Part shown: positions 1 through 6,329 of the stretch, piece after piece
Layout of the letters: each line of letters begins with the position of its first letter
How positions within the stretch are numbered: position 1 is the first letter of the stretch
From: Planctomycetota bacterium
GTDB taxonomy: Bacteria > Planctomycetota > Phycisphaerae > WQYP01
Reading direction: 5' to 3'
Length of the DNA: 10,846 nt
Assembly: GCA_021785155.1 (NCBI GenBank)
Contig: JAJYGE010000270.1
Span: 10,670 to 21,515 of the forward strand
Notes under the pieces: generated by a model
Database searches by the model: none
What the model saw: the letters and a program-made list of their open reading frames with translations, nothing else
What the model was told of the DNA's origin: nothing
Position numbers and translations under genes: made by a program

Positions 1-1422
1 AATTTCCTGCAGGAAGCGGTCTTCGCCGCGCGGAAGCTTCAACTGATCCACCAGCGTTTCACATGGCCCCGGAGTCATGCCGACCGCCAGCACCACCATA
101 TCCGCTTTCAGATCCAGTTCCTCTCCCCATGACAGATAATCTTTGACGCTGATGCGCAAAGGTGACGTTGATCCATTGACATGAGTTACCTTGGGAGGCT
201 CCGCGCCGTGATAACGGAAAAATACCACGCCCGCGCGTGAGGCATCGGTGTAATATTCCTCATGGCCCCGGCCATAGGTGCGAATATCCTGATGCAGATC
301 ATAAACGCGTGTATCGGGAAATCTCCGGCGCACCTGCAAAGCCTGATTCAGCACCGTCGTGCAGCATACGCGCGAACAATAGGTATTGAGGCGGCCATCC
401 GGTCCGGGAATATGTACGCCATCTACCTGTCGGCTTCCGACACAGTGGATAAAAGCGATGCTGCGGATGGACCGCCCATCAAATTGAAGGGTGCGGCCAT
501 CCCCTTTTTGGTTGGCCAACAGCGCATTGAAATCCACCGTGGTAACAACCGCCGGATGTCGCTTATAATTGAATTCGCCGTCCATGGGAACATAAGGTTT
601 GAATCCCGTGGCCATAACGATAACCCCAACCGTGGTATGCAGATCCGTGGTCTTGCCGGACGGTCCAAAATCACCGTGAATGGCGACTTCAAAGTTGCCG
701 ATGAATCCACTTACCGTGGTCACTTCGCTTTTCAAAAGAATTTCTATTTTCGGATTGGCCCGTACCTGGGATTCCAGTTTGGCGGCCAGATCTGTTGCCT
801 CCTGTCCGTTGGGAAACAGGCGATTGAGCGTCGGTAATTTGCCTCCCAGACGATCCGACCGCTCCACAAGCACCACGGAAATACCACATGTGGCCAGATC
901 CGCGGCCACTTTCATACCCGCCGGGCCGCCACCAACCACCAGCGCGCGGCGATGATTGGGCAGGCGGATTTTTTCCAGAGGCGTTGAGTGGCTGACTTTT
1001 CCGACAGCGGCACTGATGAGTTGAATCGCCTTGGCGGTGGCTCCGCGCGGGTCATGCTTGTGCGCCCAGGAGCATTGCTCCCGGATGTTGACATGTTCGT
1101 ACAGGTAGGGATTCATCTTGCTGCGCATGACCGCTCCGCGGAACGTCAGTTCATGCAGAAATGGCGAGCACGATGCCACAACAACCCGATCCAGCTTTTC
1201 CTGCCTGATATCGTCGCTGATGGTCTGCTGCCCGGGATCCGAGCACATGAAGGTGTGGACTTTGGAGACCGCAACGCCCGGAATAAGCCGGCAAATCTCG
1301 GCCACGTGATCCGTATCGACAACATCGGATATATTTCCGCCACAGCGACAGATGTAAACGCCTATGCGTGGTGTTGCGGGAATTGCTGATTCCGGTAACG
1401 TGTTTTGCTTCATGCTGTCCAT
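1..1422 (-). CDS. hdrA: HdrA-like FAD/iron-sulfur oxidoreductase subunit, second copy (3' end beyond window)
   Basis: The open frame runs 474 codons from an ATG at 1422 to the window edge with no stop, so the C-terminus is missing. Residues 20-30 (IGVYICRCGGN) open the HdrA N-terminal domain. They are followed by MCSDPGQ (59-65), ASCSPFLHE (83-91) and NIREQCSW (112-119), all characteristic of heterodisulfide reductase subunit A. An FAD-binding GGGPAG lies at 164-169, and further on comes a CVGSR motif and a YCSRVCC cysteine cluster. Unlike its neighbour, it has neither the LDCxxC motif after the FAD fold nor an inserted ferredoxin domain in the part seen. The start is supported by AGAGG six bases upstream. 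It follows the first HdrA-like gene by 12 bp, so both are in one operon. HdrA proteins pass or bifurcate electrons at FAD in the cytoplasm; the acceptor here is unknown. A QmoB-like protein is the main alternative, and the missing C-terminus would decide. Confidence 0.93.
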   Translation of the reverse strand, partial: MDSMKQNTLPESAIPATPRIGVYICRCGGNISDVVDTDHVAEICRLIPGVAVSKVHTFMCSDPGQQTISDDIRQEKLDRVVVASCSPFLHELTFRGAVMRSKMNPYLYEHVNIREQCSWAHKHDPRGATAKAIQLISAAVGKVSHSTPLEKIRLPNHRRALVVGGGPAGMKVAADLATCGISVVLVERSDRLGGKLPTLNRLFPNGQEATDLAAKLESQVRANPKIEILLKSEVTTVSGFIGNFEVAIHGDFGPSGKTTDLHTTVGVIVMATGFKPYVPMDGEFNYKRHPAVVTTVDFNALLANQKGDGRTLQFDGRSIRSIAFIHCVGSRQVDGVHIPGPDGRLNTYCSRVCCTTVLNQALQVRRRFPDTRVYDLHQDIRTYGRGHEEYYTDASRAGVVFFRYHGAEPPKVTHVNGSTSPLRISVKDYLSWGEELDLKADMVVLAVGMTPGPCETLVDQLKLPRGEDRFLQEI

Positions 1423-1434
1423 GATCAACCTCTT

Positions 1435-2775
1435 TTATGCCATCATTTCCAGAGCTACAGTTCGCGGCGAATGGCCGGGCATCGCATGCATGCTTAGATA
1501 CCGTCCCACTTCCATCGCGGCCGCGCCAGCTTCCGCAATGCTGTCCACAATGTCTTTTGGACCAGCCGCTGTACCGGCCACAAATATCCCCGGCACATTG
1601 GTCGAACACGGGGAGATTGGATCGGGCGAGGCCACAAAGCCATCGCTGCCAATCTGCACCGGCGAAGCCGTCATTGGATTCCATTGTGGAATCATCCCCT
1701 GCGCCAGAACCACCATGTCATGCCGTTGTTTGCGAACGCAGTCCCGCGCTTCTTCCGTTAATTCCACATGTACCAGCAGATCATCCTTGTCCACAGAGTC
1801 AATTTTAGAGACTTTTCCGCGGACAAAATTAATGCCCATGGCTTTGGCATTCTGATAAAACTGCTCATAGCCCTTGCCGAAGGCGCGAATGTCCATGTAG
1901 TAAATCGTAATGTCCGCCGTCGGCAGTGATCCCGACAACAACATCGCCTGCTTGATGGCGTACATGCAGCAGACTCTGGAGCAATAGGGCACACCAATGG
2001 TCTGATCCCGTGATCCGGCGCATTGGACAAAGGCAATGGAATCCGGAATTTTGCCATCTGATGGCCGCAGTACGCGGCCATAAGGTCCATGCGGAGCCAA
2101 TAATCGCTCTAGGGTCAGCGGTGAAATAACATTCTGATTTTGCGCCGCGCCATATTGCGGCTTAATGGTCAGAGCATTGAGTTGAAATCCGGAGGCCACA
2201 ATGACCGCACCGGCATGGATGGTTTCCTTTTTCGGTTGCTGATCAAATTCAATGGCATCCGTCGGGCAGGCCCGCAGGCATAATCCACAAGCCAGGCAAT
2301 AATCCGCATCCAATACCGCTTTTTGTGGAATGGCGTTGGTAAAGGCCACGGAAATAGCCCGAACCGATCCCAAGCCCTGCTCAAACGCATCCGGATATTC
2401 CGTGTCACACGCATATTCACACAATCGGCAGCCAATGCACTTTTCCGCGTTCACATACGTTGGTTTGCGGGTAACAGCCACCGTATGTCCGTCCGGGCCG
2501 GGTGTTATCGAATCCACTTCGGTATACGTAAGCAGTTCGATATTGTCATGATGCGCGGCGGCGGACATTTTCGGCGTGGTGATACAACTGGCGCAGTCCA
2601 GCGTGGGATAGACCTTGCTTAAGCTGATCATGCGCCCGCCGATACTGGCCTGCCGTTCCACCACCGCGACCTTGTACCCCTGATCGGCAAGATCCAAAGC
2701 GGACTGGAGTCCGGCGATTCCACCGCCGATGATCACGGCATCTTTATGACGTTGAGTATGTGTGTTGGCGATCAT
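1435..2775 (-). CDS. hdrA: HdrA-like FAD/iron-sulfur oxidoreductase subunit, first copy (446 aa)
   Basis: A cytoplasmic flavoprotein of the HdrA/QmoA family. GGGIAG at residues 17-22 starts the FAD fold and ERQASIGGRM (41-50) is the second dinucleotide-binding landmark. YPTLDCASC (57-65) is the HdrA signature with C62 and C65. Two ferredoxin-type [4Fe-4S] motifs follow: C114, C117, C120, C124 and C161, C164, C167, C171 followed by Pro. Later comes CAGSRD and a YCSRVCCMYAIKQA segment, also typical of HdrA. It lacks the roughly 150-residue N-terminal domain of full-length HdrA, so it resembles QmoA in layout, while its downstream neighbour carries that domain. The frame can be extended to a TTG at 2793, but ATG 2775 is preferred: it has AAAGG upstream, and the FAD fold starts soon after. 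It lies 37 bp after the MvhD-type gene. The expected role is electron transfer between an MvhD-type protein and a second HdrA-like subunit; partner and substrate are inferred. Confidence 0.94.
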   Translation of the reverse strand: MIANTHTQRHKDAVIIGGGIAGLQSALDLADQGYKVAVVERQASIGGRMISLSKVYPTLDCASCITTPKMSAAAHHDNIELLTYTEVDSITPGPDGHTVAVTRKPTYVNAEKCIGCRLCEYACDTEYPDAFEQGLGSVRAISVAFTNAIPQKAVLDADYCLACGLCLRACPTDAIEFDQQPKKETIHAGAVIVASGFQLNALTIKPQYGAAQNQNVISPLTLERLLAPHGPYGRVLRPSDGKIPDSIAFVQCAGSRDQTIGVPYCSRVCCMYAIKQAMLLSGSLPTADITIYYMDIRAFGKGYEQFYQNAKAMGINFVRGKVSKIDSVDKDDLLVHVELTEEARDCVRKQRHDMVVLAQGMIPQWNPMTASPVQIGSDGFVASPDPISPCSTNVPGIFVAGTAAGPKDIVDSIAEAGAAAMEVGRYLSMHAMPGHSPRTVALEMMA

Positions 2776-2812
2776 AAACAGTACACCTTTCAAGCGCAGG
2801 ATTCACATGCTT

Positions 2813-3292
2813 TTACGCGGCGTGAACCTGCGGCGTTTCACGCATTTGGGCCCGCGCCTGCCGCCGCAGTTGCTCCGCCACCGCCTGATTAACCGGTCCG
2901 AGTGTGCGAAGTTGTTCATTCAGTTGTCCAACTTCCTTGAGATACGCCTTGATGCAGACCGTGCAAATGGCGGTCAGTCGAATACGCTGTATTTCCATCC
3001 CGCCGGCTTTCATTCGCGTTGTCAGCCGGTCAATGCGCGCCGCCAGCCGGTCATACGCCCCGCGATATGGACAATCTGAACCGCAGGCCGCAATCAATAT
3101 TCCGTCAATGCCTTTGGCGTAGCAACGCAGATAGAAATCTTCGGGAAACAGCACCGGTGAAGGCACCCGGAATACGTATACGTTGGCACCATATTCCAAA
3201 TGCGCTTTACCCACCGCATCCGCGCCCGGATACGCGCACGCTTCTGTGGCCAGCACCAGAATTTTCGGATTGAACGCATTTTCGGATAACAT
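2813..3292 (-). CDS. MvhD/FlpD-type electron-transfer iron-sulfur protein, divergent (159 aa)
   Basis: It resembles the MvhD/FlpD family ('hydrogenase iron-sulfur subunit'), small proteins that hand electrons to HdrA. The match rests on the fold pattern CAYPGADAVGKAHLEYG (from C19), the central FRVP (41-44), the GIDGILIAACGSDCPY block (61-76) and the late RLTAICTVC (105-113). Length is close to the usual 140 or so residues. It is divergent: the family normally has a CxxC ahead of the Tyr and a CSGR after the central strand. Here only C19 of the first pair remains, and the second site reads PSPV. Cysteines present are C19, C57, C70, C74, C110 and C113, so a cluster could still form with a changed ligand set. 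AAGGAG sits six bases before the ATG. Its place just before two HdrA-like genes supports the assignment. Whether it still carries a [2Fe-2S] cluster cannot be told from sequence. Confidence 0.85.
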   Translation of the reverse strand: MLSENAFNPKILVLATEACAYPGADAVGKAHLEYGANVYVFRVPSPVLFPEDFYLRCYAKGIDGILIAACGSDCPYRGAYDRLAARIDRLTTRMKAGGMEIQRIRLTAICTVCIKAYLKEVGQLNEQLRTLGPVNQAVAEQLRRQARAQMRETPQVHAA

Positions 3293-3312
3293 GTGTCGCT
3301 CCTTATGCAGTT

Positions 3313-3326
3313 GTATCCGCGGATAC
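3313..3326. repeat. 14-bp perfect palindrome between tusA and the MvhD-type gene
   Basis: GTATCCGCGGATAC is identical to its reverse complement and lies in the 39-bp gap between tusA (stop at 3332) and the ribosome binding site of the next gene. It could be a protein-binding site inside the operon or a small RNA hairpin affecting processing or translation of the downstream gene. Confidence 0.4.
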
Positions 3327-3331
3327 CGGAA

Positions 3332-3586
3332 TTATTTTTTTCGACATACAAAAAGACGGTCATGGCCATCGGCTGGAATAATACCCAGGAACTCGTGACC
3401 GATTTTTCCCGCCCAGGCCGCAATATCCTTTCGCGAACCCACATCGTTGGATTTCACTTCAATGATCTGTCCTACCTTTACCGCGCCGATTCCTTTCTTG
3501 GCCTCCAGGAGCGGTCCGGGACATGCGGTTCCGCGGGCATCAATAATTTTATCCGGGACAACTTTTTCTAATGCTGCCGTTTCCAT
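3332..3586 (-). CDS. tusA: TusA-family sulfur carrier protein (84 aa)
   Basis: A small cytoplasmic sulfur-transfer protein of the TusA/SirA/YeeD family. The segment DARGTACPGPLLEAKKGI (residues 17-34) holds the diagnostic CPGP motif, whose cysteine (C23) accepts sulfane sulfur as a persulfide. The rest (GQIIEVKSNDVGSRKDIAAWA, then a closing strand ending in FVCRKK) fits the two-layer alpha/beta fold, and the length matches the family (about 75-85 residues). The start is backed by AAGGA eight bases upstream. It lies between the ArsR-type regulator (46 bp before it) and the MvhD-type gene (39 bp after it). TusA proteins beside Hdr-like genes are known from sulfur-oxidising and sulfur-reducing prokaryotes, where they are thought to feed sulfur to the Hdr-like complex. 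That role here is inferred from context; TusA paralogs also serve tRNA thiolation and molybdenum-cofactor pathways. Confidence 0.93.
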   Translation of the reverse strand: METAALEKVVPDKIIDARGTACPGPLLEAKKGIGAVKVGQIIEVKSNDVGSRKDIAAWAGKIGHEFLGIIPADGHDRLFVCRKK

Positions 3587-3620
3587 AATCCAATTCCTTT
3601 ACAAACATATCCACACACCA

Positions 3621-3658
3621 GACCACACAGCGCTAACACTTAGAGACTGTTTGTGGTC
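3621..3658 (-). promoter_or_regulatory. Stem-loop across the end of the ArsR-type gene, before tusA
   Basis: GACCACACAG (3621-3630) pairs with CTG (3647-3649) plus TGTGGTC (3652-3658), leaving a two-base bulge and a 16-nt loop. The arm 3652-3658 is inside the last codons of the regulator gene and the stop (3633-3635) is in the loop. No T-run follows, so it is more likely a processing or partial attenuation element than a full terminator; function is inferred. Confidence 0.35.
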
Positions 3659-4013
3659 GGAATAACTCAAATCCACGACTCGGCGATGTCCGAAATACGC
3701 ATGAGGCCGCCGGTTTGTTTAACTGGTCCAATGCGTCAGCGACCAGGTTGGCGGCCTGAATAAACCGCTGGTCGGCGACATGGTAATAAATACTCCGCCC
3801 GGAACGCATGGAATTGACAGCCCCCAGTTGCCGCATCCGCCGCAGGTGCTGCGAGGTATTGGGCAAGGTGATACCAGCCTCACGGGCAATGTACGATACG
3901 CTTTGCGGTCCGTGTTGCAGACAGCAGAATATTTTCATCCGCACCGGGTTGGCGAAGAGACCGAAAAACGTTCCCAGTCTTTCGCACAGTTGTTTATGGC
4001 GTGATCGTGTCAT
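3633..4013 (-). CDS. ArsR/SmtB-family winged-helix transcriptional regulator (126 aa)
   Basis: A winged-helix repressor. ANPVRMKIFCCLQHG (residues 21-35) is the typical first helix pair, SVSYIAREAGITLPNTSQHLRRMRQLGAV (38-66) the helix-turn-helix, and RSGRSIYYHV (70-79) the wing. The metal-site ELCVC motif of ArsR/SmtB is absent. Cysteines are at 10, 30, 31, 105 and 126. C30 sits where sulfide-responsive members (BigR, SqrR, sHdrR) carry a sensing cysteine by my recollection, and C105 could be its partner. Start choice: the frame opens at 4061, but GGAA at 4021-4024 lies seven bases before ATG 4013 (four before ATG 4016), so 4013 is preferred; the extra upstream residues would overlap a palindrome. 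It is first in the operon with tusA, an MvhD-type gene and two hdrA-like genes, and most likely represses it. Ligand identity is inferred. Confidence 0.9.
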   Translation of the reverse strand: MTRSRHKQLCERLGTFFGLFANPVRMKIFCCLQHGPQSVSYIAREAGITLPNTSQHLRRMRQLGAVNSMRSGRSIYYHVADQRFIQAANLVADALDQLNKPAASCVFRTSPSRGFELFRPQTVSKC

Positions 4014-4043
4014 CATACACTTCCGTATCACTAACACATAGAC

Positions 4044-4063
4044 GATTGCAAATACATGCAATC
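4044..4063. promoter_or_regulatory. Inverted repeat upstream of the ArsR-type gene, candidate operator
   Basis: GATTGCA (4044-4050) and TGCAATC (4057-4063) form a perfect 7-bp inverted repeat with a 6-bp AT-rich centre. It lies 31 bp upstream of the regulator start, where an autorepressed ArsR-family promoter would have its operator. No convincing -10/-35 pair could be placed, so promoter position is open. Confidence 0.5.
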
Positions 4064-4410
4064 ACTGCATTCATCATAGAAATGGGAATTGTGGCGTCAA
4101 TGGGGTTGAGCGTCGTTTTTATTCCCCAGGAAATGCCGTTGTGGCCTGATACGAAAATCCGCGGGCCACACGGCGATCGCGGGCGCGTGGATAATCCGCT
4201 TGCCCATCAAGGGTTTTCCGCACTTTATATTGCGTTGCCACATATCCGCTAAGAAAGTTACGCATGGCTTGCTAAGATATTTTCCTATATCCGGAGCCGG
4301 ATAGTTTCTTATTGGCGATAGCGGCACACTTCCTAGGAACGTCACCGCCCGATATGGCTACACTCTTGATCAGGGCAGGAATTGGAACATGACGTGCAAG
4401 GAGAATCATC
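4064..4410. other. Intergenic region between the sulfur/Hdr operon and the FadL-family gene
   Basis: No convincing gene in about 350 bp; open frames on both strands look like chance. It must hold the porin promoter, but no strong -35/-10 pair stands out. Visible structure: TATCCGG and CCGGATA arms around AG (4288-4303), followed by an AT-rich run, and a TTCCTAGGAA palindrome about 75 bp before the porin start. These are candidate regulatory or terminator elements without further support. Confidence 0.4.
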
Positions 4411-5661
4411 ATGTCATATCAACGATTCTTGTGTGCCGCGGCAGCGGCGGGACTGGTGGCGATGGCCTGCGATCAGGCGATGGCCACCAACGGATATCAA
4501 CTGATCGGCATCGGCCAATACCAGATGGGTATGGCCGGCGCGGTGGTTGCGGCACCGGGTGATCCAATGACCGCAATCACCAATCCGGCGGGGCTGGCGT
4601 GGTTGCAGCCGCAGGCGGCATTTTCGATGGAGGGATTTTTTCCGAATCGCGAGGCCAATTTTGGTGCCGGTACCATAGGCAGTCACTCCAATCTTTATGG
4701 CGTTCCGGCCTTGGGATGGCTGGCCCCCGCCTTCGGCCCGCATCTTTATTTTGGCGGAGGATTCTACGGCACCTCCGGTATGGGCGTGAATTACCAGCAG
4801 TCGAACTATTTTGGCGGTAGTTTGGAATCGTACAGTAATATCTCGTTTGCGAATGTCGCGCCGGCGCTGGCATGGAAGCCGGCAAAAAACTGGAGCGTCG
4901 GTTTTGCACTTAATTTGGCTTATGAGACCGCCTCGTTTCAGCAGACCGTAGACACCGGCAACACGGTTTCCGGGTTGAATCTGGCGAATTCCACAAGCGC
5001 CTTTGGCATTGGAGCCACCATCGGGGGCATGTATGAGCTCAACAAATATATTACCTTCGGGTTGTCTTATCGCAGCCCGATTATTTTTACCCCCCTTACC
5101 TATCAGGCCAGTTATGAAAGCCTTGCCTCCCAAGGCGGTCCCAACGGCGGGCCGGGGCAATACAGCACTCATTTGAATTATCCTCAACAGGTCGCATTTG
5201 GTGTGGCTTTTCATCCGACTTCACGCTGGACCATCAGCTTGGAAGGACAATACATCAATTGGCACGAAACCATGAATAATATGAATATCTACGGCCCCTG
5301 GAACGGGACCAGTTATGTAAGTCTGCCCCTGCACTGGCATGATCAATGGGTTGCCAATTTTGGCACACAGTATCGCATTACTAAATGGCTGACAGTTCGT
5401 GGCGGCTATTGCTATGGCAGCAATCCCATCGGCTCGCAAGATTTGGCCGCCAATTTGATTCTGCCGGCCATCATGACCAATCACATCACCCTTGGTGCCA
5501 CCGAGCAGCTTGGCATGGGCTGGACCATTACCGAAGCGTATATGCACGCATTCCAGCAATCCATGAGCGGAACTATGGCTGTGCCGGGTGGAGGAAGTGT
5601 CCCCATCAGCACATCCATGTCGGAAGACGAAGTTGGTGTGGAGATCGGCTATAAGTTCTAG
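4411..5661 (+). CDS. OmpP1/FadL/TodX-family outer-membrane transport protein (416 aa)
   Basis: An outer-membrane beta-barrel of the FadL family, which brings hydrophobic compounds such as fatty acids or aromatics across the outer membrane. Residues 1-25 are a signal peptide ending AMA, cut before TNGYQLIGIG. The mature N-terminus (NGYQLIGIGQYQMGMAGA, then DPMTAITNPAGLAW) is the typical FadL plug: a Gly-rich start, then the conserved TNPAGL. Alternating aromatic and polar residues through the rest suit transmembrane beta strands. The final stretch VGVEIGYKF ends in Phe, the usual outer-membrane insertion signal. Length is slightly under the E. coli protein. AAGGAG lies seven bases before the ATG. 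It stands alone on the plus strand, divergent from the sulfur operon and convergent with the cytochrome operon. The substrate cannot be read from the sequence; a link to the neighbouring redox genes is possible but not shown. Confidence 0.93.
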   Translation: MSYQRFLCAAAAAGLVAMACDQAMATNGYQLIGIGQYQMGMAGAVVAAPGDPMTAITNPAGLAWLQPQAAFSMEGFFPNREANFGAGTIGSHSNLYGVPALGWLAPAFGPHLYFGGGFYGTSGMGVNYQQSNYFGGSLESYSNISFANVAPALAWKPAKNWSVGFALNLAYETASFQQTVDTGNTVSGLNLANSTSAFGIGATIGGMYELNKYITFGLSYRSPIIFTPLTYQASYESLASQGGPNGGPGQYSTHLNYPQQVAFGVAFHPTSRWTISLEGQYINWHETMNNMNIYGPWNGTSYVSLPLHWHDQWVANFGTQYRITKWLTVRGGYCYGSNPIGSQDLAANLILPAIMTNHITLGATEQLGMGWTITEAYMHAFQQSMSGTMAVPGGGSVPISTSMSEDEVGVEIGYKF

Positions 5662-5665
5662 ACAC

Positions 5666-5679
5666 ATGGCCGCGGCCAT
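5666..5679. terminator. 14-bp GC-rich palindrome between convergent genes, possible bidirectional terminator
   Basis: ATGGCCGCGGCCAT is a perfect palindrome five bases past the porin stop, inside the 58-bp gap to the convergent cytochrome gene. GACAC (5661-5665) and GTGTC (5716-5720) flank the whole gap as an outer inverted pair. No T-run follows on either strand, so it is not a standard intrinsic terminator; placement between convergent stops is the main argument. Confidence 0.35.
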
Positions 5680-5719
5680 CGCCGTCAGGCAGCATTACTC
5701 CCAGGCGGTACTGGCGTGT

Positions 5720-6187
5720 CTACTGGAGCTTTCGGAGATACGCCACGATGTCGTAAAGATTTTGATTCGTCAAATTCGCATTTCCTCCGAAAGGCGGCAT
5801 GGCGATATGCCGGTGATTGATGGGATTGGTAGCAGCGCGCCCGTGCTTAATGAACGCCACGATCTGCGCCATCGGCAGCGACAGCACAAGCTTGCTGGTC
5901 TGCAAATCCTGCCCCACAAGTGCGATACCTTGGCCGTGCTTGCCATGGCAGATGGCACAATTGTCCGCGAAGAGTTGTTTACCGCGCACCGCATTGCCCA
6001 CCGGAGGAATCGGTACGGTGCCTTGCGTGGCCGGAGGAACATTGGCTGAGTCGGAGGCCTGTCCGGCGGACGAACCGCTCCGACCGCAGCCGACCAGCGC
6101 GACGATTCCAACCCAAGTCGCAAGCAGTGCCAACGCCCGCATTGTGCCCCGCTCTCGCCATGTTGCGAAATTCACAAAGTACATCAT
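5720..6187 (-). CDS. Lipoprotein class I cytochrome c (155 aa)
   Basis: A mono-haem c-type cytochrome held in a membrane by a lipid anchor, facing the periplasm. The hydrophobic segment MRALALLATWVGIVALVGC (16-34) ends in a lipobox, with C34 the predicted lipidation site. A Ser/Ala/Pro-rich linker (35-63) follows, then the haem site CAICH (77-81) with H81 as axial ligand. M130 in HIAMPPFGG is the likely sixth ligand, and LYDIVAYLRKLQ is the usual C-terminal helix. It probably shuttles electrons to or from a membrane complex; partner unknown. Start choice: ATG 6187 overlaps the stop of the upstream mini-gene (TAATG) and has AGG seven bases before it; ATG 6142 would give a more typical signal peptide but has a poorer upstream site. 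It is the last gene of a three-gene operon. Confidence 0.92.
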   Translation of the reverse strand: MMYFVNFATWRERGTMRALALLATWVGIVALVGCGRSGSSAGQASDSANVPPATQGTVPIPPVGNAVRGKQLFADNCAICHGKHGQGIALVGQDLQTSKLVLSLPMAQIVAFIKHGRAATNPINHRHIAMPPFGGNANLTNQNLYDIVAYLRKLQ

Positions 6188-6303
6188 TAATTAACCTGAT
6201 CATCGGCACGACCATGCAGTACCACGAGAACGTCAATGAGTATCCCAATCCACATTCCGCCGCCCGTCCAGCGCGTCATCGCAACGTTTGCGTGGCTCAT
6301 CAT
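6187..6303 (-). CDS. 38-residue membrane mini-protein coupled to the cytochrome c gene
   Basis: A small frame translating MMSHANVAMTRWTGGGMW, then a hydrophobic helix IGILIDVLVVL (residues 19-29) and a polar tail. AAAGGA sits five bases before the first ATG and eight before the second (6300), a better site than many long genes here have. Its TAA stop (6187-6189) shares one base with the ATG of the cytochrome gene, giving TAATG, a common sign of translational coupling. It starts 26 bp after the upstream small membrane-protein gene. I do not recognise the family; it looks like a one-helix inner-membrane peptide that could help a cytochrome or oxidase assemble, or it may serve only to couple translation. 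Its tiny size keeps confidence moderate. Confidence 0.55.
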   Translation of the reverse strand: MMSHANVAMTRWTGGGMWIGILIDVLVVLHGRADDQVN

Positions 6304-6329
6304 CAAAATCCTTTCGTTGCCGACCTCTT

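Noticed and set aside
262..837. 191-codon plus-strand open frame
   Set aside because: It is antisense to the second HdrA-like gene, which has family motifs throughout.
1151..1684. 177-codon minus-strand open frame
   Set aside because: It runs out of frame across both HdrA-like genes and has no recognisable protein features.
4001..4345. Short frames on both strands between the regulator and the porin gene
   Set aside because: Neither has a ribosome binding site or domain; a decayed gene cannot be excluded but is not supported.
4414..5214. 266-codon minus-strand open frame
   Set aside because: It lies opposite the FadL-family gene, whose signal peptide, plug motif and terminal Phe are clear; the antisense translation shows no domain.
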